From positions 1-38,146 of the forward strand of contig CANQBN010000004.1 of assembly GCA_947588855.1 (NCBI GenBank): a DNA stretch of 38,146 bases. The letters run 5' to 3'. Origin of the DNA: an uncultured Lachnospiraceae bacterium (GTDB lineage: Bacteria; Bacillota; Clostridia; Lachnospirales; Lachnospiraceae). Made by a program: the position numbers and the translations under genes. The notes below the pieces were generated by a model, which worked only from the letters and a program-made list of their open reading frames with translations, made no database searches and had not been told where the DNA came from. Each line of letters starts with the position of its first letter. Position 1 is the stretch's first letter. Below, one piece after another: positions 1 to 8,240 of this stretch.

Positions 1-1
1 T

Positions 2-214
2 ATGAAGGAGGACGTCCTGACCCGTTACAGGGAAGCCCCCGACCTTCAGCATGTGGGAAAGAATGCCTACCGTTTTGTGAATGCCGTATCGGATTTCGCT
101 ACCCATGCGAAGCCGCTTAAGGAGCGTGCCAATTACAGGGAGAGCCTTTTTGCAAAGACGGTGGACGGCAACGCCCTGATCGATAAGGCTTATGATCTGG
201 CAATGGCAGCATGA
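2..214 (+). CDS. DUF932-family (phage/plasmid-like) protein, C-terminal part only
   Basis: ORF open at the window edge; YRFVNAVSDFATHAKPLKERANYRESLFAKTVDGN is typical of the C-terminus of DUF932/TIGR03299-like proteins. Confidence 0.7.
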   Translation: MKEDVLTRYREAPDLQHVGKNAYRFVNAVSDFATHAKPLKERANYRESLFAKTVDGNALIDKAYDLAMAA

Positions 215-411
215 GCGGTATGGGACTGGAAGAGATCGCTGCCTACCTGCAGGGAAGGTTTGAGAGGAAGCACCGTCTGGAGGAGGTCGGGGAGTGTCTT
301 GAAAGCAGCCTTGCGGAGTTTGGAAGCATGGACAGGCTGTGGGACTATATCGCGGAGCATGAACACGGCCTGTACATGGAATTTGATGACGGGGTAAATA
401 TAATATTATAA
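211..411 (+). CDS. Small hypothetical protein of mobile elements
   Basis: 66 aa ORF overlapping the upstream stop by 4 nt (ATGA). Confidence 0.55.
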   Translation: MSGMGLEEIAAYLQGRFERKHRLEEVGECLESSLAEFGSMDRLWDYIAEHEHGLYMEFDDGVNIIL

Positions 412-421
412 GGATACGGTT

Positions 422-452
422 AAGGGGCACTCGGACGGGGTGTCCCCTTTTT
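422..452 (+). terminator. Probable intrinsic terminator
   Basis: AAGGGGCAC / GTG(T)CCCCTT stem with one bulge, followed by a T run. Confidence 0.5.
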
Positions 453-473
453 CGTGTCTGGAAAGGACATCAG

Positions 474-713
474 ATGAGAATGAATGACGATAAGACGAGA
501 GGCCGTGATATGACTGATACGGCCGGAAATGGCAGCCGATTTGGGGAACCAGCGGTTGACAGGCAGAGGGCAGGAACCTATGAGATGACACCTACAGCCG
601 GCATGAGCCGGGAAGAATGGCTGCGTCTTAGGAAGACCGGCATAGGGGGTTCTGACGCAGGAGCCATCTGCGGCCTGGAGGGGATGCTTGGAGCTAATTG
701 CTGCGAAAAATGA
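474..713 (+). pseudogene. Truncated YqaJ-like recombinase N-terminus
   Basis: MSREEWLRLRKTGIGGSDAGAICGL matches the YqaJ/lambda-exonuclease-like N-terminus, then diverges and stops. Confidence 0.65.
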
Positions 714-978
714 CCTGCAGGATTTTCTGGAAGGCTGGAAGGACAAGATTATTGGGGAAGAAGAAAAAGATAGTTTTAAAAGCGCTTTTTCTGAAAAATT
801 TAAAAAAGTTTATGGGTGTCGGGCAAAAGATAAAACAGCTGATCAAATTTATGGTCTTGATATTATGAAAAAGCGCTTAAAAGAGAATCCGGAATTGGGC
901 TTTATTTTGGAGAACGGAAAACATGGATGGATTCTAAGAGGGCAAGATGAGGCGGCAGACAATGATAGAAAAGATTAA
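688..978 (+). CDS. Hypothetical protein (possibly the 3' remnant of a larger gene)
   Basis: 96 aa ORF with a TTG start beginning right at the YqaJ truncation. Confidence 0.35.
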   Translation: MELIAAKNDLQDFLEGWKDKIIGEEEKDSFKSAFSEKFKKVYGCRAKDKTADQIYGLDIMKKRLKENPELGFILENGKHGWILRGQDEAADNDRKD

Positions 979-1002
979 TTTTTCAGTAAAGGAGATGGTA
1001 AA

Positions 1003-1182
1003 ATGGAAGTGTCGAATGACAAAATGATTGCCTACTCTATTTCAGAAGCAGCAGAGAGGATTGGCGTATCGAAAAATTTGTTATATCAGGAACTGAAGAG
1101 AAACCCGGACGTTCCTCGAATCGTAATCGGAACACGAATTTTAATTCCAGCTCGAAAGCTGGAGGAATATCTTAATACGTAA
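1003..1182 (+). CDS. Excisionase-like helix-turn-helix protein
   Basis: 59 aa ORF missed by the ORF track (below its length cut): MEVSNDKMIAYSISEAAERIGVSKNLLYQELKRNPDVPRIVIGTRILIPARKLEEYLNT; RBS-like GGAG upstream; adjacent to the integrase. Confidence 0.8.
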   Translation: MEVSNDKMIAYSISEAAERIGVSKNLLYQELKRNPDVPRIVIGTRILIPARKLEEYLNT

Positions 1183-1242
1183 TTCAAAAAATGGCGGAGG
1201 GGATACTCTTCGCCATAAATATCAAAGGAAGGAGGATCATCT

Positions 1243-2628
1243 GTGGCAGTTGAGAAGAAAAGAACAACTTATGGGAATGGGACTACCTATCAAGATGGGA
1301 ACCGTTATATTTCTCAACAGTATTATACCGTAGTGATAGATGGGAGATCATATACAAGGCGGATATCTGGTACGGGAACTACGGAGACGAAGGCTATAAG
1401 GAAACGGAATAAGAACACTGAATCATGGGAGAAAAAGCTGCGCAATAAACTGGCTGAAAAAGAAGCATTGACGGAAGACAGAGTTGACGATTTAAAGAAT
1501 ATGCTCCAACCTGAGGATTGGCATACAAAAGTGACTCTGAACCAAGTGTTTTATATGAACTTAAAACGGATACAGACCAGCGCACAAGTTTCCACGTCTG
1601 ATAATTATGAGACATATTATAAAGGCTATATTGAAAAACACCCACTGGGAGAGATGCCGATTGAAAGTATTACAGAGGAACAGCTGTTGGATTTCTATGC
1701 GGAAATGAAAAGGACTGGAAGAAAAAGGATTCCAAAGGGAAAAGATGGGGAACCTTTAAATGTGAAGCCTCTCAGTATCACTACGATCAACCATATACGG
1801 TTTGTTGTAGCAAACACGTTTCGATACGCTTTTGAGAAGCATCTTATCCAATCCAATCCCCATGCTGTAATCAGACCGTTTAAGGCAGGTACTGCGGCCA
1901 TGCTGGATTTTGATCAGGAGGATTTGGACAGTGACAGTGATGACGCGGATGCTTTGCAGAGGGTGATTCCAATGGAGGACGTTAAACAATTCCTGGCCTA
2001 TGCCTATACACATTCCCGTTTGGCGGGATTGTTTGCGTGGGCTGTGAACAGTGGTATGCGCCAAGGAGAATGTCTTGGATTAAAGAGAACGTGTGCATCT
2101 GTTGATTCGGACTATGTTCTGGTAAAGAGAAGTTTGGCTTTCGTTAAAAACCGTAATCCGGAGATAACGGCGACTACAGTTCCCATACTTAAAAAGCCTA
2201 AAAATGGAAAAGAGCGTAAAGTTCCATATAATGAGAACCTGCGCGAGATTTACGAACGGCAAATGATTCAGATTGAGCGGGATAAGAAGGAGGCCGGGGG
2301 TTATTATGTGGACCGGGGACTTCTCTTTGCAGATGGATATGGTGATTATCTCCGTCCGTGGAAGGTTCTGAAAGAATTTCAGCGGCTGTTGCAAGAGGTA
2401 GGAATTACACAGCACCGCTTTCATGATCTCAGGCATACATTTGTCAGTCTGCTTGTAAAGGAAAGCCAGAGACGAGGGGAAGGAGTTAGTGTACTTGATG
2501 TATGTGCGATAGTAGGACACTCAGATCCGACAGTTACCCTGAAGATTTATGGCGGTTTGTTTCCGGATTCATCAAAAACGGCCATGAAAATTCTGGACGA
2601 TTGCCAAGCAATCAAATTACCGGCGTAA
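1243..2628 (+). CDS. Tyrosine recombinase / site-specific integrase
   Basis: 461 aa; C-terminal HRFHDLRHTFVSLL...VGHSDPTVTLKIYGG catalytic signature and upstream GMRQGE Arg box; GTG start. Confidence 0.93.
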   Translation: MAVEKKRTTYGNGTTYQDGNRYISQQYYTVVIDGRSYTRRISGTGTTETKAIRKRNKNTESWEKKLRNKLAEKEALTEDRVDDLKNMLQPEDWHTKVTLNQVFYMNLKRIQTSAQVSTSDNYETYYKGYIEKHPLGEMPIESITEEQLLDFYAEMKRTGRKRIPKGKDGEPLNVKPLSITTINHIRFVVANTFRYAFEKHLIQSNPHAVIRPFKAGTAAMLDFDQEDLDSDSDDADALQRVIPMEDVKQFLAYAYTHSRLAGLFAWAVNSGMRQGECLGLKRTCASVDSDYVLVKRSLAFVKNRNPEITATTVPILKKPKNGKERKVPYNENLREIYERQMIQIERDKKEAGGYYVDRGLLFADGYGDYLRPWKVLKEFQRLLQEVGITQHRFHDLRHTFVSLLVKESQRRGEGVSVLDVCAIVGHSDPTVTLKIYGGLFPDSSKTAMKILDDCQAIKLPA

Positions 2629-2727
2629 TCAGTGGTTATTGCAAGAAAGTATTGCACAGTGGCTGTTCGATGGAGTATAATTATAATGGTATTAGTCGTT
2701 GGTTTTATTAAGGAGGTGTATAGAAAG

Positions 2728-2946
2728 ATGAACCCAGAATTGGCCAGAATGATTGATTCGCTTCCTCAGGATTCTTATAATAAAGTAGAATGTCTTGTGA
2801 AACAGCTTCTTGTGTCGTCAGATCAAGAGAAGAAGGAGAAGGCCTTCAAGATTTTTATGCATAAGATGGCGGCGGCTGAGAAATCTGTTCAGGAACATGG
2901 ATATTATTCGGAGGAAGAGGTAGAGGAAGAGCTAGCAAAGATATGA
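2728..2946 (+). CDS. Antitoxin-like protein of a type II TA pair
   Basis: 72 aa from ATG 2728 behind AGGAGG; small acidic C-terminus; overlaps the toxin start by 4 nt. Confidence 0.7.
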   Translation: MNPELARMIDSLPQDSYNKVECLVKQLLVSSDQEKKEKAFKIFMHKMAAAEKSVQEHGYYSEEEVEEELAKI

Positions 2947-3296
2947 GAAGAAAGATTGTATATTCTGAAATGGCCCTGTCAAAGCGTAAGAAAATAAAAA
3001 AAGAAATAAAAGACTTATATGGGCAGGAGAGGGCCAATAGATTTTCAGCGCATGTCTCGGCTGTGATTTCCAATTTGAAGGAATACCCCAAGATGGGTGT
3101 ATCCATGCGTGATAGGTATGATTTAGATTGTGACTATTATATGTTGCTGATCGAGCAGAATTATTTTATTTATCGTATTTGGGACGATAAAATTATAATA
3201 TTAGAAATTTTCAATGAAAGAGAAGATTTCATGTATCAAATGTTTGGAATCGTGACTACTTCGCAGGAGACGGAGGATTATTGGGGAGAATATTAG
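2943..3296 (+). CDS. RelE/ParE-family toxin
   Basis: 117 aa; SNLKEYPKMGVSMRD...YYMLLIEQNYFIYRIWDDKIIILEIFNEREDFMYQMFG has the RelE/ParE pattern. Confidence 0.8.
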   Translation: MRRKIVYSEMALSKRKKIKKEIKDLYGQERANRFSAHVSAVISNLKEYPKMGVSMRDRYDLDCDYYMLLIEQNYFIYRIWDDKIIILEIFNEREDFMYQMFGIVTTSQETEDYWGEY

Positions 3297-3429
3297 GGAA
3301 TTGTATAGAGGAAAGAACATCTGCCGCTTGGAGTATATTTTTGATGTAAATTTTTGCAAGCAATCTGCCTGTTCCTGAGAAGATGGTTGAGATATATACA
3401 GGATATGGAAATATGGGGAGAAAACAACA

Positions 3430-3687
3430 ATGCTGTATCCGTTCTTGACATTAGATGATGAGACAGAGATTGTACATTCTCAGATGTTGCCGGATGGAAG
3501 AGTGAAGGTATATATCGAGAAGCCAGATGAGAAGGACTGTTTCCACCATGCGACTTGCTACCTGCCCGGATATGAATGGGAAGATACCTATGGCTTTTCA
3601 GAGAGTGAGATGGAGCGATATCGGGAGATTGTCCGGTCAACGGCACACCTGGTTCTTGAATTTTCACAAGTCGAAGAGCAGGGATGA
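3430..3687 (+). CDS. Hypothetical protein linked to the TA pair
   Basis: 85 aa ORF; a decayed second copy of its C-terminus lies at 4028-4061. Confidence 0.5.
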   Translation: MLYPFLTLDDETEIVHSQMLPDGRVKVYIEKPDEKDCFHHATCYLPGYEWEDTYGFSESEMERYREIVRSTAHLVLEFSQVEEQG

Positions 3688-3836
3688 AGATTAGCGGAGA
3701 TTCAGGGCGAAAATGTTGCAGTTTTGTTGCAGATTGAAGAGATAATTTCTGTTTGCATACGCCACGAAATGACCAGTTTTACACGAAAAATGACGGAAAA
3801 TGAAGAAAATGAAGACAAAGAAACGCCCTTAGGGAA

Positions 3837-3878
3837 CTCTTAATCTATTTGTCCAGGGTTCGAGTCCCTGAGGGCGCA
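3837..3878 (+). other. att site: 3' fragment of a tRNA-Lys(CTT) gene
   Basis: ctcttaa anticodon loop, TCTAT 3' anticodon stem, T-arm CAGGG-TTCGAGT-CCCTG, acceptor 3' strand AGGGCGC plus A; no matching 5' half upstream. Confidence 0.75.
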
Positions 3879-3882
3879 CGTA

Positions 3883-3930
3883 AAGTACTGGTTTTGCGGA
3901 CGTATGAGCTGCGGGGCCGGTGCTTTTTTT
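3883..3930 (+). terminator. Probable native terminator of the tRNA gene
   Basis: AAGTACTGG / CCGGTGCTT stem (with G-T pairs) followed by a T run. Confidence 0.65.
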
Positions 3931-3968
3931 GTGCGGTGTGAAAGCCGCCTCAAAAAACTGTTGCAAGG

Positions 3969-4061
3969 CATCTGCCGCTTGGAGTATAATTTGATAGAAG
4001 GATTGAGAGGAACATTATTCACTCAAAGGCACATCTGGTTTTTGGATTTTCGCAAGTTGAA
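3969..4061 (+). repeat. Degenerate, internally deleted copy of the 3318-3675 region
   Basis: catctgccgcttggagtata identical at 3318 and 3969; ggcacaYctggttYttgRattttcRcaagtYgaa at 3642-3675 and 4028-4061 (5 mismatches in 34). Confidence 0.8.
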
Positions 4062-4095
4062 ACAATATGAATAATAAAAAGGAGGAATGAAGAAG

Positions 4096-4956
4096 ATGGC
4101 AGGAACAAGAGACAATTATTTCCGCACAAGTGACAACGCAATTCTGTATTTTGAAGATCATAGTCCGGATAAGGGCAGCCCCATCGTGTTGGTGCCGGGT
4201 TTCTGCTGCAGCACCCGGTTTTTTGAGAACAACCTGGATGCGCTGGCGGGAACACACCGGGTGATCAGTTTTGATCCGCGGGGACAAGGATGTTCTTCTA
4301 AAGGTCTGCATGGTCATACTATTGAGCGCAATTGTATGGATATCAAAGAATTGCTGGATTATCTGGACGTGCGGGGCGCGACCATGCTGGGCTGGTCCAT
4401 GGCGGGACAGTTTATCGTCAAATATTTTGACATGTTCGGGGCTTACCGCGTGAAGGCACTGGGATTGATTGACTGTCCATTGGGAGCCGCCTGGGACGAA
4501 CCATGGAACGCGCATAGTCTGAAGGGATTCAATATGGATTTGTTTAATGAACATTTGGCTATGTGCTACAATGGTAACGAGGGTTATTGTAATTTCTTCG
4601 CGCATATGATGTATGACGGCAATGATGATACGAAGATAGACTGGGCTACCAAGGAAATGATGAAAACTCCACCGTGGATCAGTTTCGCTATTTACAGCGA
4701 TATGGTTATGCAGAATGGATATGAATTGTTGAAGAAGATTGATGTGCCTATGGTATTTTTCGGCGCTAATGGCCAGGTGACGGCTAACGGAAAGGATCTG
4801 GCAACCAAATGGTATCCGGAAGCCGCCGTTAATTCTCCCTACAAAGAGAGTTATCCCTTTGAACATGGCGGACATGTATTCTTCCAGTGCTTTGCGAAGG
4901 AGTTCAATGAAAAGCTGCTGCATTTTGTAGATGCGATTGATCAGAGAAAGCAGTAG
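4096..4956 (+). CDS. Alpha/beta hydrolase
   Basis: VLVPGFCCSTRFF, FDPRGQGCS, GWSMAG nucleophile elbow, late GGH; ATG 4096 has better SD spacing than 4087. Confidence 0.88.
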   Translation: MAGTRDNYFRTSDNAILYFEDHSPDKGSPIVLVPGFCCSTRFFENNLDALAGTHRVISFDPRGQGCSSKGLHGHTIERNCMDIKELLDYLDVRGATMLGWSMAGQFIVKYFDMFGAYRVKALGLIDCPLGAAWDEPWNAHSLKGFNMDLFNEHLAMCYNGNEGYCNFFAHMMYDGNDDTKIDWATKEMMKTPPWISFAIYSDMVMQNGYELLKKIDVPMVFFGANGQVTANGKDLATKWYPEAAVNSPYKESYPFEHGGHVFFQCFAKEFNEKLLHFVDAIDQRKQ

Positions 4957-5010
4957 AATACTTAACTTTCAGGGGGACACTATGGCTTTGTTCGGAAAAA
5001 AAGACCGGAG

Positions 5011-6360
5011 ATGAAGATAGAGGAAGCGAAAAAACTGGCTTTGGATATGGCGAATCAAGAGATTGGAAAACAGAGGGACAGCAGGGTCTGTTATAATCAT
5101 CTGGAAGCACAGTTTCTGCTTCATTACAGTGGAGTAGTTCTGAAGCTGTATATTGAGAATTTCAAGCGAATGAACGATTTATTCGGACATGAGTATTGTG
5201 AGGAGCTCCTGGATGCGATTTTGGACTATTTGGAGCAGAAAAGCGGCTGTCCTGTTTATCGGTATGTAGGCGTAGAATTTATTATTGTTATGAGAGGCAA
5301 ATCCATGGGAGAAGCTGTTCGGTTATCAGAACAGCTGATTGAGCGGTTTGACGGGAGTTGGGATATCAGCGGTACAGACTGCATGTGTACAGTGCAGATC
5401 GGCATCTGTGCGTATCCGGGTTACGCAAAGAATGCCGGTGAGCTTTTAAAGTGCCTGGATTATGCGATTACTGCTGCTTCTGAGCTGGGAAGCAATCAGT
5501 ATGCTGCCTACAATGGAGAGATGAATGAAGGCTTTATGAGGCGGCAGGCGATAGCCCGGTATTTGAATACGGCCCTTTCCAGAGATGAGGTAGAGGTTCG
5601 TTACCGTCCCACGTACAATTTGAAACTTGGACAATTTACCAGGGCGGAGTTTTACATGCGGATATTTGTCCAGGATGTGGGTATGGTGGGCAGCGAGGAA
5701 TTTATCTCGATTGCGGAAGATACGGGTCAGATACGCCAGATCGAATATTATGCTCTTGACAGAGCGGCGGCTATGGCGGCATGGCTTACAGAGCAGGGCA
5801 AAGATTTCGAATCTATTGCAGTCCCCGTATCTGCAGCGCTGCTGCTTCAGGGGGATTTCCTGCAGGAAGTATCGCAGGTTATCGATAAATATAATCTTCC
5901 AGCTGGGAAATTGGCTATTGAGGTGGATGAATACGCTGCCGGAGAGGCTTACGCCAACATGGCAAGCCGCCTGCAGGCTCTTTCCTGGCTGGGAGTGGAA
6001 CTAATCCTTAATAATTTCGGATCGGGAAGTTCTGCCCTGTGCAAGATTCTGGAACTGCCGGTGGATACGTTAAAGTTTAATCGTATGTTTGTATGGGAGA
6101 TTGAAAATAACCCTAAATCCGCACCGGTGATGGAGGGACTGGTTTATATTGCGCGCAAGATGAATAAGAAGCTGATTGCGGAGGGCGTAGAAACTCAGAA
6201 GCAGAAATGGTTTCTGGAGAATTGCGGATGCATTATGCAGCAGGGATTTTATTATGCGCCGACTATACCGGAGAAAAATCTTCCCAGAGTGTTGGCAACT
6301 TCTCTGGAGGGTTCGCGCAGTTTGGTAGAACAGGAAAAAAAGGCATTAAAGAAACGCTGA
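5011..6360 (+). CDS. GGDEF-EAL domain protein with degenerate motifs (true start may be ATG 4982 by frameshift)
   Basis: GGDEF-like YVGVEFIIV and EAL-like LPVDTLKFNRMFV / ILNNFGSGSSAL. Confidence 0.8.
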   Translation: MKIEEAKKLALDMANQEIGKQRDSRVCYNHLEAQFLLHYSGVVLKLYIENFKRMNDLFGHEYCEELLDAILDYLEQKSGCPVYRYVGVEFIIVMRGKSMGEAVRLSEQLIERFDGSWDISGTDCMCTVQIGICAYPGYAKNAGELLKCLDYAITAASELGSNQYAAYNGEMNEGFMRRQAIARYLNTALSRDEVEVRYRPTYNLKLGQFTRAEFYMRIFVQDVGMVGSEEFISIAEDTGQIRQIEYYALDRAAAMAAWLTEQGKDFESIAVPVSAALLLQGDFLQEVSQVIDKYNLPAGKLAIEVDEYAAGEAYANMASRLQALSWLGVELILNNFGSGSSALCKILELPVDTLKFNRMFVWEIENNPKSAPVMEGLVYIARKMNKKLIAEGVETQKQKWFLENCGCIMQQGFYYAPTIPEKNLPRVLATSLEGSRSLVEQEKKALKKR

Positions 6361-6400
6361 TTAATAATATTGACGGAATCTGTCGGAGAGGAGATTTCCT

Positions 6401-6664
6401 ATGGAACAGCAGGAAAGCAGGATTGCGGTAATAGGAATCATTGTGGAAGACCGTTCGGCTGTAGAAGCAGTTAATCGTTTACTGCATGACTACAGCGATG
6501 TTGTAATCGGACGGATGGGCCTTCCCTATGAGAAGAAGAAGGTAAATATCATCAGTGTAGTTGTAGATACTTCACCGGACCGAATCAGCGCCCTGTCGGG
6601 AAAGTTGGGAAAGCTGCCGGGCGTTACAGCCAAGGCATTATATCATAAACAGAATCCCACATAG
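6401..6664 (+). CDS. TM1266-type iron-only hydrogenase system putative regulator
   Basis: 87 aa; RIAVIGIIVEDRSAVEAVNRLLHDYSDVVIGRMGLPYEKKKVNIISVVVD. Confidence 0.75.
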   Translation: MEQQESRIAVIGIIVEDRSAVEAVNRLLHDYSDVVIGRMGLPYEKKKVNIISVVVDTSPDRISALSGKLGKLPGVTAKALYHKQNPT

Positions 6665-6671
6665 GAAGGAT

Positions 6672-8201
6672 ATGACGAGATACATGAGACACAGAACAAG
6701 AATTTTCATGATAACGGTAGTATTGACGGCAGCGATTTTGAATGGGTGCGGCAGTCAGACGGACGTTTCGGAAAATTCTTCTCAGGAAGTACAGGAAACA
6801 CTGGTGCCTGTTGTGGCGGAAACGCAGCCGGAAGAGAGTCAGGTGATTCAGGGATTGGATCAGCTGACTATGGACGGGCCGGATTATAATACCCTTAAGA
6901 ACCTGCCTGTGCCGGAAACCGAGCCGGTACCGGATTATATGAGAACAGGGACTGAGCATGAGGCAGTGGCAGATCTCCAGGAACGTCTGATGGAACTTGG
7001 ATTCATGGACAATGATGAGCCTACCGACTATTACGGGGAGATGACAAAACGGGCGGTGGAGATTTTTCAGCGCCAGAACGGATTAACCATGGACGGTATC
7101 GCGGGTCCTTCTACTCTGGAGGCCATTATGGATCCGGAAGCTAAGTACTATGCGGCAGCTAAAGGAGAAGAAGGAACGGATATTCAGAGAATTCAGGAAC
7201 GTCTGTATGAGCTGGGATATTTGGAATCGCAGGATCTGGTAACCGGTAATTTTGGTGAAAGAACAGAGGAGGCTGTATTAAAGCTTCAAGAGATTAATGG
7301 GATTACTCAGGACGGAAAGGTCGGACGGCAGACCACTAATCTTTTGTACAGCGATGCGGTACAGCCTAATATGTTGACCTTTGGTGAGAAGAGCCAGGTG
7401 GTGCTGGCGGCGCAGGAGCGTCTCAGGGCCCTGGGATACATGACGTCCGCTCCCGATGGCAATTACGGCCTTGATACGACAGCGGCAGTAAAGCAGTTTC
7501 AATCAAAGAATGATCTGGTTGTTGACGGTTATCTTGGGCCGTCTACGCGTTTGGCGCTGAACAGTTCCGATGCCGTGCCCAATGGAGTCGGACTTGGCGA
7601 TCAGAATGAGACCGTGACCAGGATTCAGCAGCTGTTGAGTCAGTACGGATATTTGTCTTCAGCTAATGTGACCGGATATTTCGGTGAGGTAACGGAAAAG
7701 GCTGTTAAGAATTTTCAGAGCAGCAACGGACTGTCCAGCGACGGTTCTGTGGGCGTGCAGACTATGGCGAAACTGACCGGAGGCAATGCGCGAAAGCAGT
7801 CGTCAGGTTCCGGCAGTTCTTCCGGAGGGACGGTCAGCGGAAGTGCCAGCCGTCTGATCTCCATCGCGAAATCGAAATTAGGATGTCGTTATGTCTGGGG
7901 AGCAAAAGGTCCTAACAGCTTTGATTGCTCCGGTTTCGTGTACTGGTGCCTGAATCAGGCGGGAGTCAAACAGAGCTATCTGACCTCTTATGGATGGAGA
8001 AGCGTGGGAAAATATACGAAGGTTACTAGCTTTAGCAAATTAAAGGCCGGCGATATCATCGTGGTAAGCGGTCATGTAGGGATCGTTGCGGAAAATGGTA
8101 CGGTCGTAGATGCTTCTTCCGGTAATGGAAAAGTCGTTCACCGCTCCATGGGGAACTGGTGGAAAAGAAACTTTATCTGCGGATGGCGGATTTTCGGTTA
8201 G
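6672..8201 (+). CDS. Lipoprotein with four peptidoglycan-binding repeats and a C-terminal NlpC/P60 domain
   Basis: LNGCGSQ lipobox; four xxQERLxxLGYx...TAxAVKxFQ repeats; CRYVWGAKGPNSFDCSGFVYWC and GHVGIV catalytic motifs. Confidence 0.9.
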   Translation: MTRYMRHRTRIFMITVVLTAAILNGCGSQTDVSENSSQEVQETLVPVVAETQPEESQVIQGLDQLTMDGPDYNTLKNLPVPETEPVPDYMRTGTEHEAVADLQERLMELGFMDNDEPTDYYGEMTKRAVEIFQRQNGLTMDGIAGPSTLEAIMDPEAKYYAAAKGEEGTDIQRIQERLYELGYLESQDLVTGNFGERTEEAVLKLQEINGITQDGKVGRQTTNLLYSDAVQPNMLTFGEKSQVVLAAQERLRALGYMTSAPDGNYGLDTTAAVKQFQSKNDLVVDGYLGPSTRLALNSSDAVPNGVGLGDQNETVTRIQQLLSQYGYLSSANVTGYFGEVTEKAVKNFQSSNGLSSDGSVGVQTMAKLTGGNARKQSSGSGSSSGGTVSGSASRLISIAKSKLGCRYVWGAKGPNSFDCSGFVYWCLNQAGVKQSYLTSYGWRSVGKYTKVTSFSKLKAGDIIVVSGHVGIVAENGTVVDASSGNGKVVHRSMGNWWKRNFICGWRIFG

Positions 8202-8205
8202 TATT

Positions 8206-8240
8206 AAAGGGCTAGGCGGCGCGATGCGGCTTAGCCCTTT
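8206..8240. terminator. Bidirectional intrinsic terminator
   Basis: AAAGGGCTA / TAGCCCTTT perfect stem between convergent genes. Confidence 0.85.

Larger units (their letters stand above)
1..3878. mobile_element. Right end of an integrated (decayed) element ending at a tRNA-Lys 3' fragment
   Basis: DUF932-like and YqaJ-like fragments, excisionase-like gene, tyrosine integrase, TA pair, and a tRNA 3'-half att sequence at 3837-3878; the left end is outside the window. Confidence 0.75.

Noticed and set aside
3820-3880. Complete tRNA gene
   Set aside because: D-arm and 5' anticodon strand are missing; cgccctt upstream may pair with the acceptor but the cloverleaf cannot form
4015-4923. 302 aa minus-strand ORF
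   Set aside because: Antisense to the alpha/beta hydrolase; no recognisable domain
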